A DNA stretch of 64,000 nucleotides from Terriglobia bacterium (GTDB lineage Bacteria > Acidobacteriota > UBA6911), in NCBI GenBank assembly GCA_020072565.1, contig JAIQGI010000008.1, positions 1 through 64,000 on the forward strand, given 5' to 3'. A model generated the notes under the pieces. The model was not told the DNA's origin, searched no databases, and saw only the letters and a program-made list of their open reading frames with translations. The translations under genes and the position numbers were made by a program. Shown here one piece after another: positions 1-7,801 of this stretch (position 1 is its first letter; each line of letters opens with the position of its first letter).

Positions 1-114
1 ATGTATCGTCGTCAACTTCCCGAAGGAAAACTGCGGCGTAAAATCGAGCGTCTTGCCAACCGCCTCCTCAAGGTGACCGCCGAGCTCGAAGCACTCTTCC
101 CAGCGGAAAAATGA
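1..114 (+). CDS. 3' end of an unidentified gene (partial)
   Basis: Frame 1 is open from the first base to a TGA at 112-114, giving 37 residues that are basic and then amphipathic (motif RRKIERLANRLLKVTAELEA). It begins with an ATG at base 1, but the window edge makes it impossible to say whether this is the true start or the end of a longer protein. The helical, charged character suits the C-terminus of a cytosolic protein. I do not recognise the family. From 115 to 313 I see no supported gene. Confidence 0.3.
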   Translation: MYRRQLPEGKLRRKIERLANRLLKVTAELEALFPAEK

Positions 115-313
115 GCAGAGATTGGCCGGTCAAGGCAAAGGACAACTACCCGGCAACACGTGGGCCGGGAATTCTCACTGGACACGGTGGGACAAGCCTG
201 TGATCGACTGTTGCGCCGGTTTGCAGGCGCGCGGTGCTCTCCCGTTGCTCACGCGCAGGAGCCATCGTAGCCGGTCCACAGCGGCATTCACGGCACTGCA
301 AATCCCTTCCTCG

Positions 314-990
314 TCAGCGCAGAAGCAGCAGGCCAATGGCAATGGTGGCAGCCGTAAGCGGCGCTCCGACCTTGAAGTACTCCCAGAACGAGATTTGTAC
401 TTGCGGGCGCGCCCGCTGGACCACGATCAGGTTCGCCACTGAACCGAGCACCGTCAGGTTTCCGGCAAGCGTGGAGGCCATCGCAAGAATCAGCCATGCC
501 TGCGTCGGATCTGCAAGGCGCGGCATGAACGGCTTGAAAACCAGCACTGCTGGTACGTTGCTGACAAGATTTGACAGGACAGCGTGTCGTTGACGAAGAA
601 CGCGGAAAATACGCCTGAAACACCGACGATTGCCGCGAGAAGCGCGAGCGGATGATGGGCATGTCGCACAACCCATTCGCTTACGGCAGTGAAGAATCCC
701 GAGAGGCGGAGGTTCGCCACGACGATCATCATGCCGAAGAGCAGGATGATCGTGTCGTAATTGATGGCAGCGTACGCCTCTTCAAAGGTCAGGGCGTTGC
801 ATCCGATCATCACGCTCGCGCCGATGATGGCCGCACCTGTGCGGTCGATACGGAAGCCGGGCACACGCCCGACAGCGATCACCAGATATGTAGCGACAAA
901 GATGAGAGTCGCAGGGAGCACGCCGAAGTCTCCTTCAAACAGGTTAACAGATTCAACAAGAGGATTGTTCCTTCGATCCTGCCTTCCCAT
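314..990 (-). pseudogene. SLC13/ArsB-type anion permease remnant, internally deleted and frameshifted
   Basis: The 5' part (990 to about 580) encodes an N-terminal half typical of the ion transporter (ArsB/NhaD/SLC13) superfamily: hydrophobic helices, then INYDTIILLFGMMIVVANL and SAFFVNDT, the end of the first repeat. At about 570-590 the reading frame jumps and continues as VLSNLVSNVPAVLVFKP, which belongs to the second, inverted half, running to a stop at 314. Together the pieces give about 225 residues, against roughly 420 for the family, so about 190 residues in the middle are missing as well as the frame being broken. This looks like an old internal deletion rather than a single sequencing error. 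A working transporter is very unlikely. Confidence 0.75.
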
Positions 991-1091
991 CCTTGACGGC
1001 TAAAGGCCGACAACTTCGATGGCCATATCCGTCAGCCTTGATCTTCATGCCGGGCTAGGGACAACTGCCGTTCAGAGAAGCGGAGGCGGTG

Positions 1092-1202
1092 TCACTTCTT
1101 GATCGCGGGCTTTTCCGCGCCCGGCATCTTGAATATGCCGTCGTCCATGGGCACGTTGATTTCGGTCTTATCGTAACTAATGTCCTTGAATCCGCAGCAC
1201 GT
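1092..1202 (-). pseudogene. 3' fragment of a gene, cut off by the hairpin repeat
   Basis: On the minus strand about 35 codons ending at 1092 read FKDISYDKTEINVPMDDGIF followed by KMPGAEKPAIKK. This resembles the last strand and tail of LolA-like or outer-membrane-lipoprotein-sorting-type proteins, where similar phrases (held open to a variable VPxDDxxFKMP ending) occur; that match is by eye. No start or upstream part is present: the reading frame runs straight into the repeat at 1203-1286 and then into the neighbouring regulator. The fragment is therefore a remnant, and the repeat sits at its broken edge. Confidence 0.4.
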
Positions 1203-1286
1203 AGACAAATCGGCATCGCCATCGCATTCGGAAGTCTTAACTGGCAAAAGCCGATAGCGATAGCGATCCCCACGTTCACCAACCGG
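1203..1286. repeat. Hexanucleotide-arm hairpin element, copy 1 (short form)
   Basis: An 84 bp element starting AGACAAATCGG and ending CGTTCACCAACCGG. Its left arm (1208-1231) is made of degenerate ATCGCN hexamers, followed by a 19 nt loop (1232-1250, ends GGCAAAAG) and a right arm (from 1251) that is the reverse complement of the hexamer arm. A second, longer copy at 48876-49007 keeps the same two ends and the same 19 nt loop length but has more hexamers in each arm. Conserved ends plus variable arm length indicate a genuine dispersed element rather than low complexity. Confidence 0.8.
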
Positions 1287-1360
1287 AGCACCTGGGCGTA
1301 TGTATGCGCTCGAGCGCACCGCGGCGCCTGGTGGACTGTTCCCGATGCGACACGGTGGCT

Positions 1361-2125
1361 TCACCATCCGAGCTGCACTTTCAGCGATGCGGCATGCCTG
1401 CGGCTGATGCTGATGCTCAGCCCGGAGCGAAGCCTCGCCATCGCTCCGCCGTTTGCCATAGGTTCGATTTCGGTGATGTGAGAAAGACCCACAATAGCCT
1501 GCCTGTGCACGCGGGCGAACTGATCGGGATTGAGCTGGGACTCGAGTTCCTTGAGCGTGCGGTTTATCAGGACCCGGCCCTGCTCCAGTATCGCAAAGAC
1601 CAGCTCATCCTCGGCAAGAAATGCCTGAATGTCGGAAACGGGAAGGATGCATATGCGGTGCGCACGACGCCCGACCACTCGCTGCAAATAGCCTGGGCGC
1701 GCGGCCGCGAGCGCCGCAGCCATTCGCCCATATTGTTCGGCGGCGAAAGACAGAGCCGCGGAGCTGGATTGCAGCACTTTCTCTGCTTTTGCCAGCGCCT
1801 GCCGCAGCCGCTCCTCCGATACCGGCTTGAGCAGATAATCCACGGCACTCACTTCGAAGGCTTTCAGTGCGTATTGATCATACGCCGTGACGAACACAAC
1901 CAGAGGGAGGCTGCTCCCTCGAAGCTCGGTCACGACCTCAAAGCCGTCCAGACCCGGCATCTGCACATCCAGAAGGACGACATCCGGCTTTGCGCGTTCA
2001 ATTGTCTCCAGCGCCTCTGCCCCATCGCTCGAAATCCCGCAGATCTCGATTCCCTTCATGGAATGCAGCAGCCTGGCCATCCGGTTGCGGGCGCGGGGTT
2101 CGTCATCGACGATCAGCACCTTCAT
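1361..2125 (-). CDS. LytTR-family response regulator
   Basis: A 254-residue cytosolic response regulator. Residues 1-120 are a receiver domain with the acidic pair D7-D8, phospho-acceptor D53 (LLDVQMPG), T80 and K100 (DYLLKP). Residues about 150-250 form a LytTR DNA-binding domain (VHRQAIVGLSHITEIEP). The start codon lies inside the end of the upstream kinase gene (4 bp ATGA overlap), so the two are translationally coupled and the kinase is the likely partner. LytTR regulators in this setting usually control a few genes of cell-surface or transport function; the target cannot be read from the sequence. The two downstream remnants at 314-1202 may once have been targets. Family assignment is secure. 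Confidence 0.93.
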   Translation of the reverse strand: MKVLIVDDEPRARNRMARLLHSMKGIEICGISSDGAEALETIERAKPDVVLLDVQMPGLDGFEVVTELRGSSLPLVVFVTAYDQYALKAFEVSAVDYLLKPVSEERLRQALAKAEKVLQSSSAALSFAAEQYGRMAAALAAARPGYLQRVVGRRAHRICILPVSDIQAFLAEDELVFAILEQGRVLINRTLKELESQLNPDQFARVHRQAIVGLSHITEIEPMANGGAMARLRSGLSISISRRHAASLKVQLGW

Positions 2126-4233
2126 TGCGGATCCTCTCCTCTCTGAGCGGGCATCTGGAGGGATACCTTCGTTCCGCCCTCAGGTGTGGATCTGATGGCC
2201 ATGCTTCCCGGCCCGGCGACGTGTTCGAGCCGCAGGCGCACATTCTCCAGCCCGACTCCCTGGCGCCGGAGACTCTCGAGAGACCTGGGATCGAAGCCGA
2301 TACCATCGTCCTCTATTTCGATACGAAGTGTCTCGTCTGCGACTGCCGCGTTGATTTTGACCATGCCCCCGTCGATCTTGCAGGAAATCCCGTGTTTCAC
2401 AGCATTTTCCACGACAGGCTGAATCAGCATCGGGGGTGTACGACAACTGCGCGCCTCCGCCGAAGCGGCGATCTCGTAGCGCAACCTGTCCTCAAAGCGC
2501 AAGCGCTCCACCACCAGATACGACTCGACGAAACTCAGTTCCTCATCCAGGATCACGCTTTCGCGCCGGCTGGCATCCAATGCATATCGAAACACATGAG
2601 AGAGGTGCAGGATCGCGGATTCCGCCGCTGTCGGATCTTCCTGGGTCAGATCCGCGAGACTGTTCAGGGCGTTGAACAGGAAATGCGGGTTGATCTGCGC
2701 GCGCAACGCCCGAAGCTCCGACTGTTGCGCAAGCGCCCGCAGGTGCTCTTCCCGTTGTTGTTGCGCCACCCTCTCCGATCGCAGCTCGAAGTTGTGGAGC
2801 ATTTCAGCCAAACGCCCGGCGACGGCCGTCATAAAGGCCAGGTCCTCGCTCTGATACCGGAACCTGCCGGTCCGTTCGCCGAATCTCAACACGCCGTAAA
2901 CTCTGTCGGCCGCGACCACCGGGATCTCAGCGGTGATCAACTGACGCTGGATCGAGCCGGCGCCGGAAACGAAACCCTGGGGAGCGCGGCCTGATTGCGT
3001 GAGCTCCAGTGGCACAAACTCAATGTCTTCGGCATCGACTGCAGAACGCAGCCGGTTCTTTACATCGTCCAGAAGCTGCTCGGGCTCGATGAACTGCTTC
3101 ATTGCAAGGTCTATTTCGGAAATGGCCGTTCCGTAGTCGGACCTCCTGAACAGATGGCGGTCAAGCATAAGGTTCAAACGGCCATAAAGAGCCAACCAAA
3201 CGCCCATGAACAATGTTGTCCCGGTGAACAGAGCCAGCGCGCCTGCCGCCGCGCTCCTGGAAGCCAGTCTCCCGTATGCCGGAACCAGAATCAGGCCGCA
3301 ATAGAGCGCGACGGAAGCCAGAAGTATGACCGCGATCAGACCGCGTTTGATCAAGACATCAAAGAATACGAACCGCATCTTGTAATAAATGAGCGGCACC
3401 ACAAAAACCGAAGGCAGCAAAAAACCGAGCATCCCCGAGAATTGACCCAAATCAATCGAACCGCCCAGGGACCTGAGTCCGACTACCATAAACATGAGCA
3501 TCCAGAGGGATAAGACCAGGCACGCCATCCAATCATCTCTACTTGCCGGGGCCGCGTTCCGCTTATATCCGGGATGATAGTAATCGCCGAGGTGAAGGAC
3601 ATAGTCGTGTTTTGGATATGTTCCCAACAGCGCCAGAAGGCTGTCGAGGATCGTGTTCTTTTTGAGGGTGGGTCCCTTCCGGTACAAGAGGCCCACGACC
3701 CGGAGTGTGAACATGAAAAACCAGAAAAAATTGACAGCATAAAAAAATTGCATCGACGGCATGGGTGGGAACACCATCTTGCCCGAGGGATGCTCCTGCC
3801 AGGACCTGAAAACCAGGTACGTGTATTTGCCGATGCTTGCCAATGGCAGTGAATAAATGACACAGACCCAGAACCAGTACTGACCCTTGTAATTCTGGAG
3901 TTGGGAAAAGGGATCGGTCAGCAGGCCGCTTTCGTCAAGAGCTCTGGAGAAAGTAAGGAAGACAAAATGAAAGACGGCGCCAAGAGCAAAAAGCTGAAGG
4001 CTGTTCTCCACTACCGAAAGAAGTGTATGGGATTGGTCCGCAACGATGCCGATGATGCCGAAAAGCAGAGCATCGAGGGATAGAAGCATGGACTGAAGAG
4101 AAAAAATCGCCAGCATTAGAAGCAAGACCTTTACTTCAACGTTGCGTGGTGCTCTCCGATATACGGCAATGCCCAGGCCGATAAAACCGGCGGTGACAAT
4201 CAAAAATGCTGTGACTGATATGTAGTAGATCAT
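2122..4233 (-). CDS. LytS-type membrane sensor histidine kinase
   Basis: A 703-residue kinase of the His_kinase (LytS/YehU) class. The first ~370 residues hold about eight hydrophobic segments with a large polar stretch around 190-235; then comes a GAF-like region (about 390-480) and the transmitter: QINPHFLFNALNSL with the phosphorylated His near residue 514, N-box VVENAVKHG, and G-boxes DDGIGFDP and GVGLENVRLRLE. All ATP-binding motifs look intact. The start has a ribosome site (AGGTG, 7 bases upstream). It overlaps the LytTR regulator gene by 4 bp. The multi-pass N-terminus recalls the 7TM/5TM sensor families but I cannot name the ligand. Function as partner kinase for the 1361-2125 regulator is a strong inference. 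Confidence 0.92.
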   Translation of the reverse strand: MIYYISVTAFLIVTAGFIGLGIAVYRRAPRNVEVKVLLLMLAIFSLQSMLLSLDALLFGIIGIVADQSHTLLSVVENSLQLFALGAVFHFVFLTFSRALDESGLLTDPFSQLQNYKGQYWFWVCVIYSLPLASIGKYTYLVFRSWQEHPSGKMVFPPMPSMQFFYAVNFFWFFMFTLRVVGLLYRKGPTLKKNTILDSLLALLGTYPKHDYVLHLGDYYHPGYKRNAAPASRDDWMACLVLSLWMLMFMVVGLRSLGGSIDLGQFSGMLGFLLPSVFVVPLIYYKMRFVFFDVLIKRGLIAVILLASVALYCGLILVPAYGRLASRSAAAGALALFTGTTLFMGVWLALYGRLNLMLDRHLFRRSDYGTAISEIDLAMKQFIEPEQLLDDVKNRLRSAVDAEDIEFVPLELTQSGRAPQGFVSGAGSIQRQLITAEIPVVAADRVYGVLRFGERTGRFRYQSEDLAFMTAVAGRLAEMLHNFELRSERVAQQQREEHLRALAQQSELRALRAQINPHFLFNALNSLADLTQEDPTAAESAILHLSHVFRYALDASRRESVILDEELSFVESYLVVERLRFEDRLRYEIAASAEARSCRTPPMLIQPVVENAVKHGISCKIDGGMVKINAAVADETLRIEIEDDGIGFDPRSLESLRRQGVGLENVRLRLEHVAGPGSMAIRSTPEGGTKVSLQMPAQRGEDPQ

Positions 4234-4577
4234 TATGATTCACCTGACTGATCGATTTCGACCCGTGCCCGCGCCGGTTTGAATCGCGGCACAAGTGCAT
4301 TATCCGCAGATCGGCTGCACTCCGTGAGAAAAAAGCGGTCAACGGTTGTTTTCGTGCGGCGAGCGGATGTGCCAAACAGAAATCAGGTCTGAAAATTCCA
4401 CTGGGTGTGCCGTGGTGGCAGCAGCCCACCCGATCCCTCCCATGCCCGGCTTATCTTCTTGCACTCGGGGCACCGTCGGGCGTATTGTTGCCTCAGAAGA
4501 GAGACATCGAGACCAGCACCATGGCCGGTTTACTTGTTCATGGGTGCGCAATCCTGACAGGACTTTGGAGGCCCATC

Positions 4578-5822
4578 ATGAGACGGAGTGCACTCGCACT
4601 TTTGCTGCTTGTGGGGGCCGCTGTGCTGGCATCGTCTGCATCGTTGCCGACCGAGCCGGCCGGTAAGATCGACCTGCAGATACTGTACGTCGGCCATCCC
4701 GATTCCGCCCGCGAGAAGGATTTCGTCGAGTTTCTCGACCAGCATTTCAGCCATATAAAGACCGGCGATCTTGCGCAGTTCACTCCCAGTTCAGCAGAGG
4801 GTTCTGATGTTGTGTTGCTGGATTATGACGGCGACGGGTTCAAATCTCCTCACCCGGAACTTCCCTCCAGCTATACGAAGCCAACGCTGACCATCGGCGT
4901 GACCGGCGGCATGATCAGCATGCAGCGCGGGCTGAAAACCGGGTATATGTGAAACTGCATGAGTGATGCGGCTCAAGGGGAGCCGATTCGACACGAAGTC
5001 TTCACCAGCCCTTTCAAGGTCGAGCCCGAGTACGAAATGTGGAAGACGCCGGGTAATTACCGGTCGTATCCCGGCGGCCGCGAACTCCCTGCCGAGCTCA
5101 AGGTCTGGCGGATCCAGAACACGGCCAAAAATGTCGGCGGTGTTGTCGCCGACCCCGACCGGTTCGATGGCTTCCCCGATGCCGAGATTCTCACGCCGGG
5201 CTTCAATGTCACCAAACAGAGCGGCGCTGCCGGCGTCAGCCGGCACGGAAACTTCCTGCAATGGGGATTCTCAGGCGCGCCCTCGCAGATGACTGCGGCC
5301 GGAAGGAATTTCTTCCTCAACTGCGTTTGCTACGTTCACAAGTTCGACGGGAAGCCGCCGCTCGTGAAGCTCAACGCCGCATCCCGGAACCGCGCCATCA
5401 CTACCGCATTTTTGATGAAGATAATTCGTGATTCGACGTACCTTCAGGCGGCCTTCCCTGCGGATCTGTTCGCCAGATACAAGGACGATCCGGATGGCCT
5501 GGCCAGGCACTACCAAGATAATCTCGAGCTTGTCTTCTACTCCGAAAAGCGGTACCTCATCGATGATGAGATGCGATCGCTGGGCCTCAACAGTAACCGC
5601 AGGCTGGAAACTCTCGAGAAGCTGATTGCCTTGCTGAAGGATCCCGAGAAGGCTCAGCCGGCCGGTAAGCTCCTGAAGCGATATACGGGTGAGTCGTTTC
5701 AAGACACGGCGCACTGGGAAGAATGGCTGAACGCCAACCGGGGGCGGATTTTCTTTACTGATGTCGGCGGCTACAAATTCCTCGTCATCCCGGCGGGATA
5801 TCTGCCAAGGGAGTTGCAGTAA
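4578..5822 (+). CDS. Secreted ThuA-like protein interrupted by one in-frame TGA (candidate selenoprotein or nonsense-broken gene)
   Basis: From ATG 4578 (GGAGG 6 bases upstream) a signal peptide (MRRSALALLLLVGAAVLASS) leads into a domain resembling the ThuA/class-I glutamine-amidotransferase-like fold (LQILYVGHPDS, DVVLLDYDGDGF, TLTIGVTGG). A TGA at 4950-4952 follows KTGYM, and the same frame continues (NCMSDAAQG...) without further stop to 5822, for 414 codons in all. The second half has an ATG at 4959 but no ribosome site, and its sequence reads as a direct continuation, so these are not two genes. If TGA is read as Sec the local motif is U-N-C, a redox-like pair. A small perfect hairpin lies 16 bases downstream (4969-4985). 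The alternatives are a real nonsense mutation or an assembly error. The biochemical role is unknown. Confidence 0.6.
4969..4985 (+). promoter_or_regulatory. Candidate bacterial SECIS-like hairpin after the in-frame TGA
   Basis: CGGCTC (4969-4974) pairs perfectly with GAGCCG (4980-4985) around a 5 nt loop AAGGG. The loop begins 22 nt after the TGA, within the usual 16-37 nt window for bacterial SECIS elements. However, such loops generally have a G among the first two bases, and this one starts AA, so the match is incomplete. Short GC hairpins also occur by chance in DNA of this composition. Confidence 0.25.
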
Positions 5823-5850
5823 CGGGCAGAATCATATCCTGACAGGAGTC

Positions 5851-6430
5851 ATGCGTGTGAATCTCGCTCCCGAGAAAGCCGGACTGTCGGCCAGGACGAG
5901 CATATTCCTTTTCCGACTATATCTGCCGGCACTGGTGCTGAGCATCTTTGTTATTTACTCACCGGCTCAGTCCCAGACGGCAAGCGCACGCTCGACACTC
6001 TCCTTTCCTTTAAGATATGCGGAAAAGGGCTCTTCCTGGACCTTCGGCATCGAGGTGGGAAAACAGGAGGTGAATCCTGGCAGGGAGGTGGTGCAGGAAA
6101 CATTGGAACGTCTTGCTCTTTACGGCACTATACTGTGTCTGGAGCCTCATATTCCTTTTTGCGCTGAGGCTGTTATACGTCGGGTCGCTGGCTGTCAGGG
6201 AACCTCAGATGCGCGCCGATTGGTGGAGCTTTCTGTTTCCTCGCGGCACTTACATCTGGGCTGGTGCGGCCGTCCTATTGGGGATTGTCCTTCCATTTAT
6301 TCTTACGGCTTTCCTGAGCCCTCTTTATCGCGAGCGGCTGATGACCGCTTTCAAAGCGGTCCGGCACATTCATCCGGAGCAGACCGACAATGATGCGCTT
6401 GAAAGCCGCAGTCCATCTACTTTACCTTAA
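5851..6430 (+). pseudogene. Frameshifted small membrane protein gene
   Basis: The first frame starts at ATG 5851 (AGGAG just upstream) with an N-terminal hydrophobic segment (SIFLFRLYLPALVLSIFVIY) and about 70 further sensible residues to VVQETLERL. Its sense is lost near 6100, where another frame, open from 6074 to a stop at 6430, carries two clear membrane segments (LLFTALYCVWSLIFLFALRL; IWAGAAVLLGIVLPFILTAF) and a charged tail. The simplest reading is one gene with a single frameshift near 6075-6110. The second part vaguely recalls the C-terminal helices of NrfD-like quinone-interacting subunits, but I would not name it. The 3' end overlaps the convergent VWFA gene by 14 bp. Confidence 0.4.
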
Positions 6431-7712
6431 TGTTCCGATATTTCCCATCCCAGTTTTCGTCCTTCGGATAGTATCCGAGCAGGTACTGGACGCGCGTGGT
6501 TTCATTCACGCGCGCGAGACCCTGCCGGGCATACTCGGTGATGGAAGCTCTCCCGCCCGTGAGCTGTGACATATTCCTCATGCTGGACATTACTTCCATG
6601 GACGGGCAGCACCCTCCGGTGTCGAATATGTCAATTGCCACGCGCGCATCATTGGCGAATGCCGCGATGCTCTCCTCGTATTCGATTCGCGGCAGCATGA
6701 GCCCGCGGTCAGTGAAAAAGAGCAGGTGTTTCTCCCCCTCCATAAAGCGCAGATAGTCGATGCAGGTATAGATGTTCTGGACATCCCCTTGGGTTGACGC
6801 GAACCCGGAAGCGTAATCCGAGAACGGCAAACTGGTGATGGCTTCCGCCGCCAGTGTGTCGAACTGCATCATGTTCAGCCTGAGCAGCGCAGCCGGATCC
6901 CCCTCCTTGGCTGCCTCCTCAGCGGCTGCCTTGCGCAGGAGCGTCTCTGTAACCCGGTCCGCTTCCCTGGTCATCTTCCCTTGGTCCGTCATCCGGTCGG
7001 GGATCAGCTGCCGGGATTCCAGCCCTTCGGGATCGGCAAAAATCCTGTCGATTCGGGGCTGATACGATTTGGGCATGGCCCAGCTGCCATAGATGCCACC
7101 CAGACCGCTCAGGCGCTGCGCCTCCAGGGCCTCGATCCACTCATGTTCCTTTTTGTAGCGCTCGAGCACCTGCACGATCCGCTCATGATTCGTCGTGAAG
7201 TTGGTGGCGCGGTTGAAAGCAAACACCGCCACGCGATCCTGCGGCAGAAGAGCCTTGCGCACAAACTGGATCAGATCGTCCAAGCTCCTGAACGGGATCT
7301 GGAACCTGCCGCGCCCCATCAGGATCAGAAAGGTACGGGAAGTCTGCGGCGCAAATTCGACGCTCGGAGCTGGTTGCGGCAGCTGCCGTGCGGCCGGTTC
7401 AGGCGCAGAGTCAGTGAGTTTCTGGAGGGTGAAGTGCCGGATCTCTTGCAGCTTCCCGTTTTCAAAAATCTGAAAGTCCTCCTGCTTCAGGTCCGTCACC
7501 GGCCTGCCTTTCGCGTCGGTCACGATCACATCCACCGGAACGAGCCGGACCTGGACGCGAATTGTCCCCGGGGGTCCGGGGCGTTGATTCCCGGCGCCTC
7601 CTTGAGTGGAGTTGGAGGATCCCGCCTGTTGGAAGCGAGGAGCTGCCACGGCGCAAAGTGCGCCGATCGAAAGCAGGGAGAGGTATCGCAAGAATCTCAA
7701 GATGCGCCCCAT
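6417..7712 (-). CDS. Secreted VWFA-related (acidobacterial type) protein
   Basis: A 431-residue exported protein. ATG 7712 opens a signal peptide (MGRILRFLRYLSLLSIGALC) and is preferred to upstream in-frame codons, which encode a non-coding-like His/Arg-rich stretch. Motifs VDVIVTDAKGRPVTDLKQED and DFQIFENGKLQEIRHF are diagnostic of the VWFA-related domain common in Acidobacteria. The von Willebrand A-like part follows (TFLILMGRGRF; LLFFTDRG), though the first metal-site motif DxSxS is not obvious. It ends LLGYYPKDENWDGKYRNIKVK, somewhat shorter than relatives that carry an extra 15-30 residues, so the C-terminus may be clipped. It follows the M56 gene by 89 bp on the same strand and probably belongs to the BlaI-controlled operon. 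Substrate or binding partner unknown. Confidence 0.85.
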   Translation of the reverse strand: MGRILRFLRYLSLLSIGALCAVAAPRFQQAGSSNSTQGGAGNQRPGPPGTIRVQVRLVPVDVIVTDAKGRPVTDLKQEDFQIFENGKLQEIRHFTLQKLTDSAPEPAARQLPQPAPSVEFAPQTSRTFLILMGRGRFQIPFRSLDDLIQFVRKALLPQDRVAVFAFNRATNFTTNHERIVQVLERYKKEHEWIEALEAQRLSGLGGIYGSWAMPKSYQPRIDRIFADPEGLESRQLIPDRMTDQGKMTREADRVTETLLRKAAAEEAAKEGDPAALLRLNMMQFDTLAAEAITSLPFSDYASGFASTQGDVQNIYTCIDYLRFMEGEKHLLFFTDRGLMLPRIEYEESIAAFANDARVAIDIFDTGGCCPSMEVMSSMRNMSQLTGGRASITEYARQGLARVNETTRVQYLLGYYPKDENWDGKYRNIKVK

Positions 7713-7801
7713 AGATGGGACCCGGTGTTTGTGTGCCGCGAAAAATCGGGAAGCCGCCGCACGGCAAGGCGCTCCCATGCGAGCATGGGAGCCCGCTTCC
7801 C

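Noticed and set aside
1304-2146. A 280-codon plus-strand frame
   Set aside because: Antisense to the LytTR regulator gene, which has all receiver residues.
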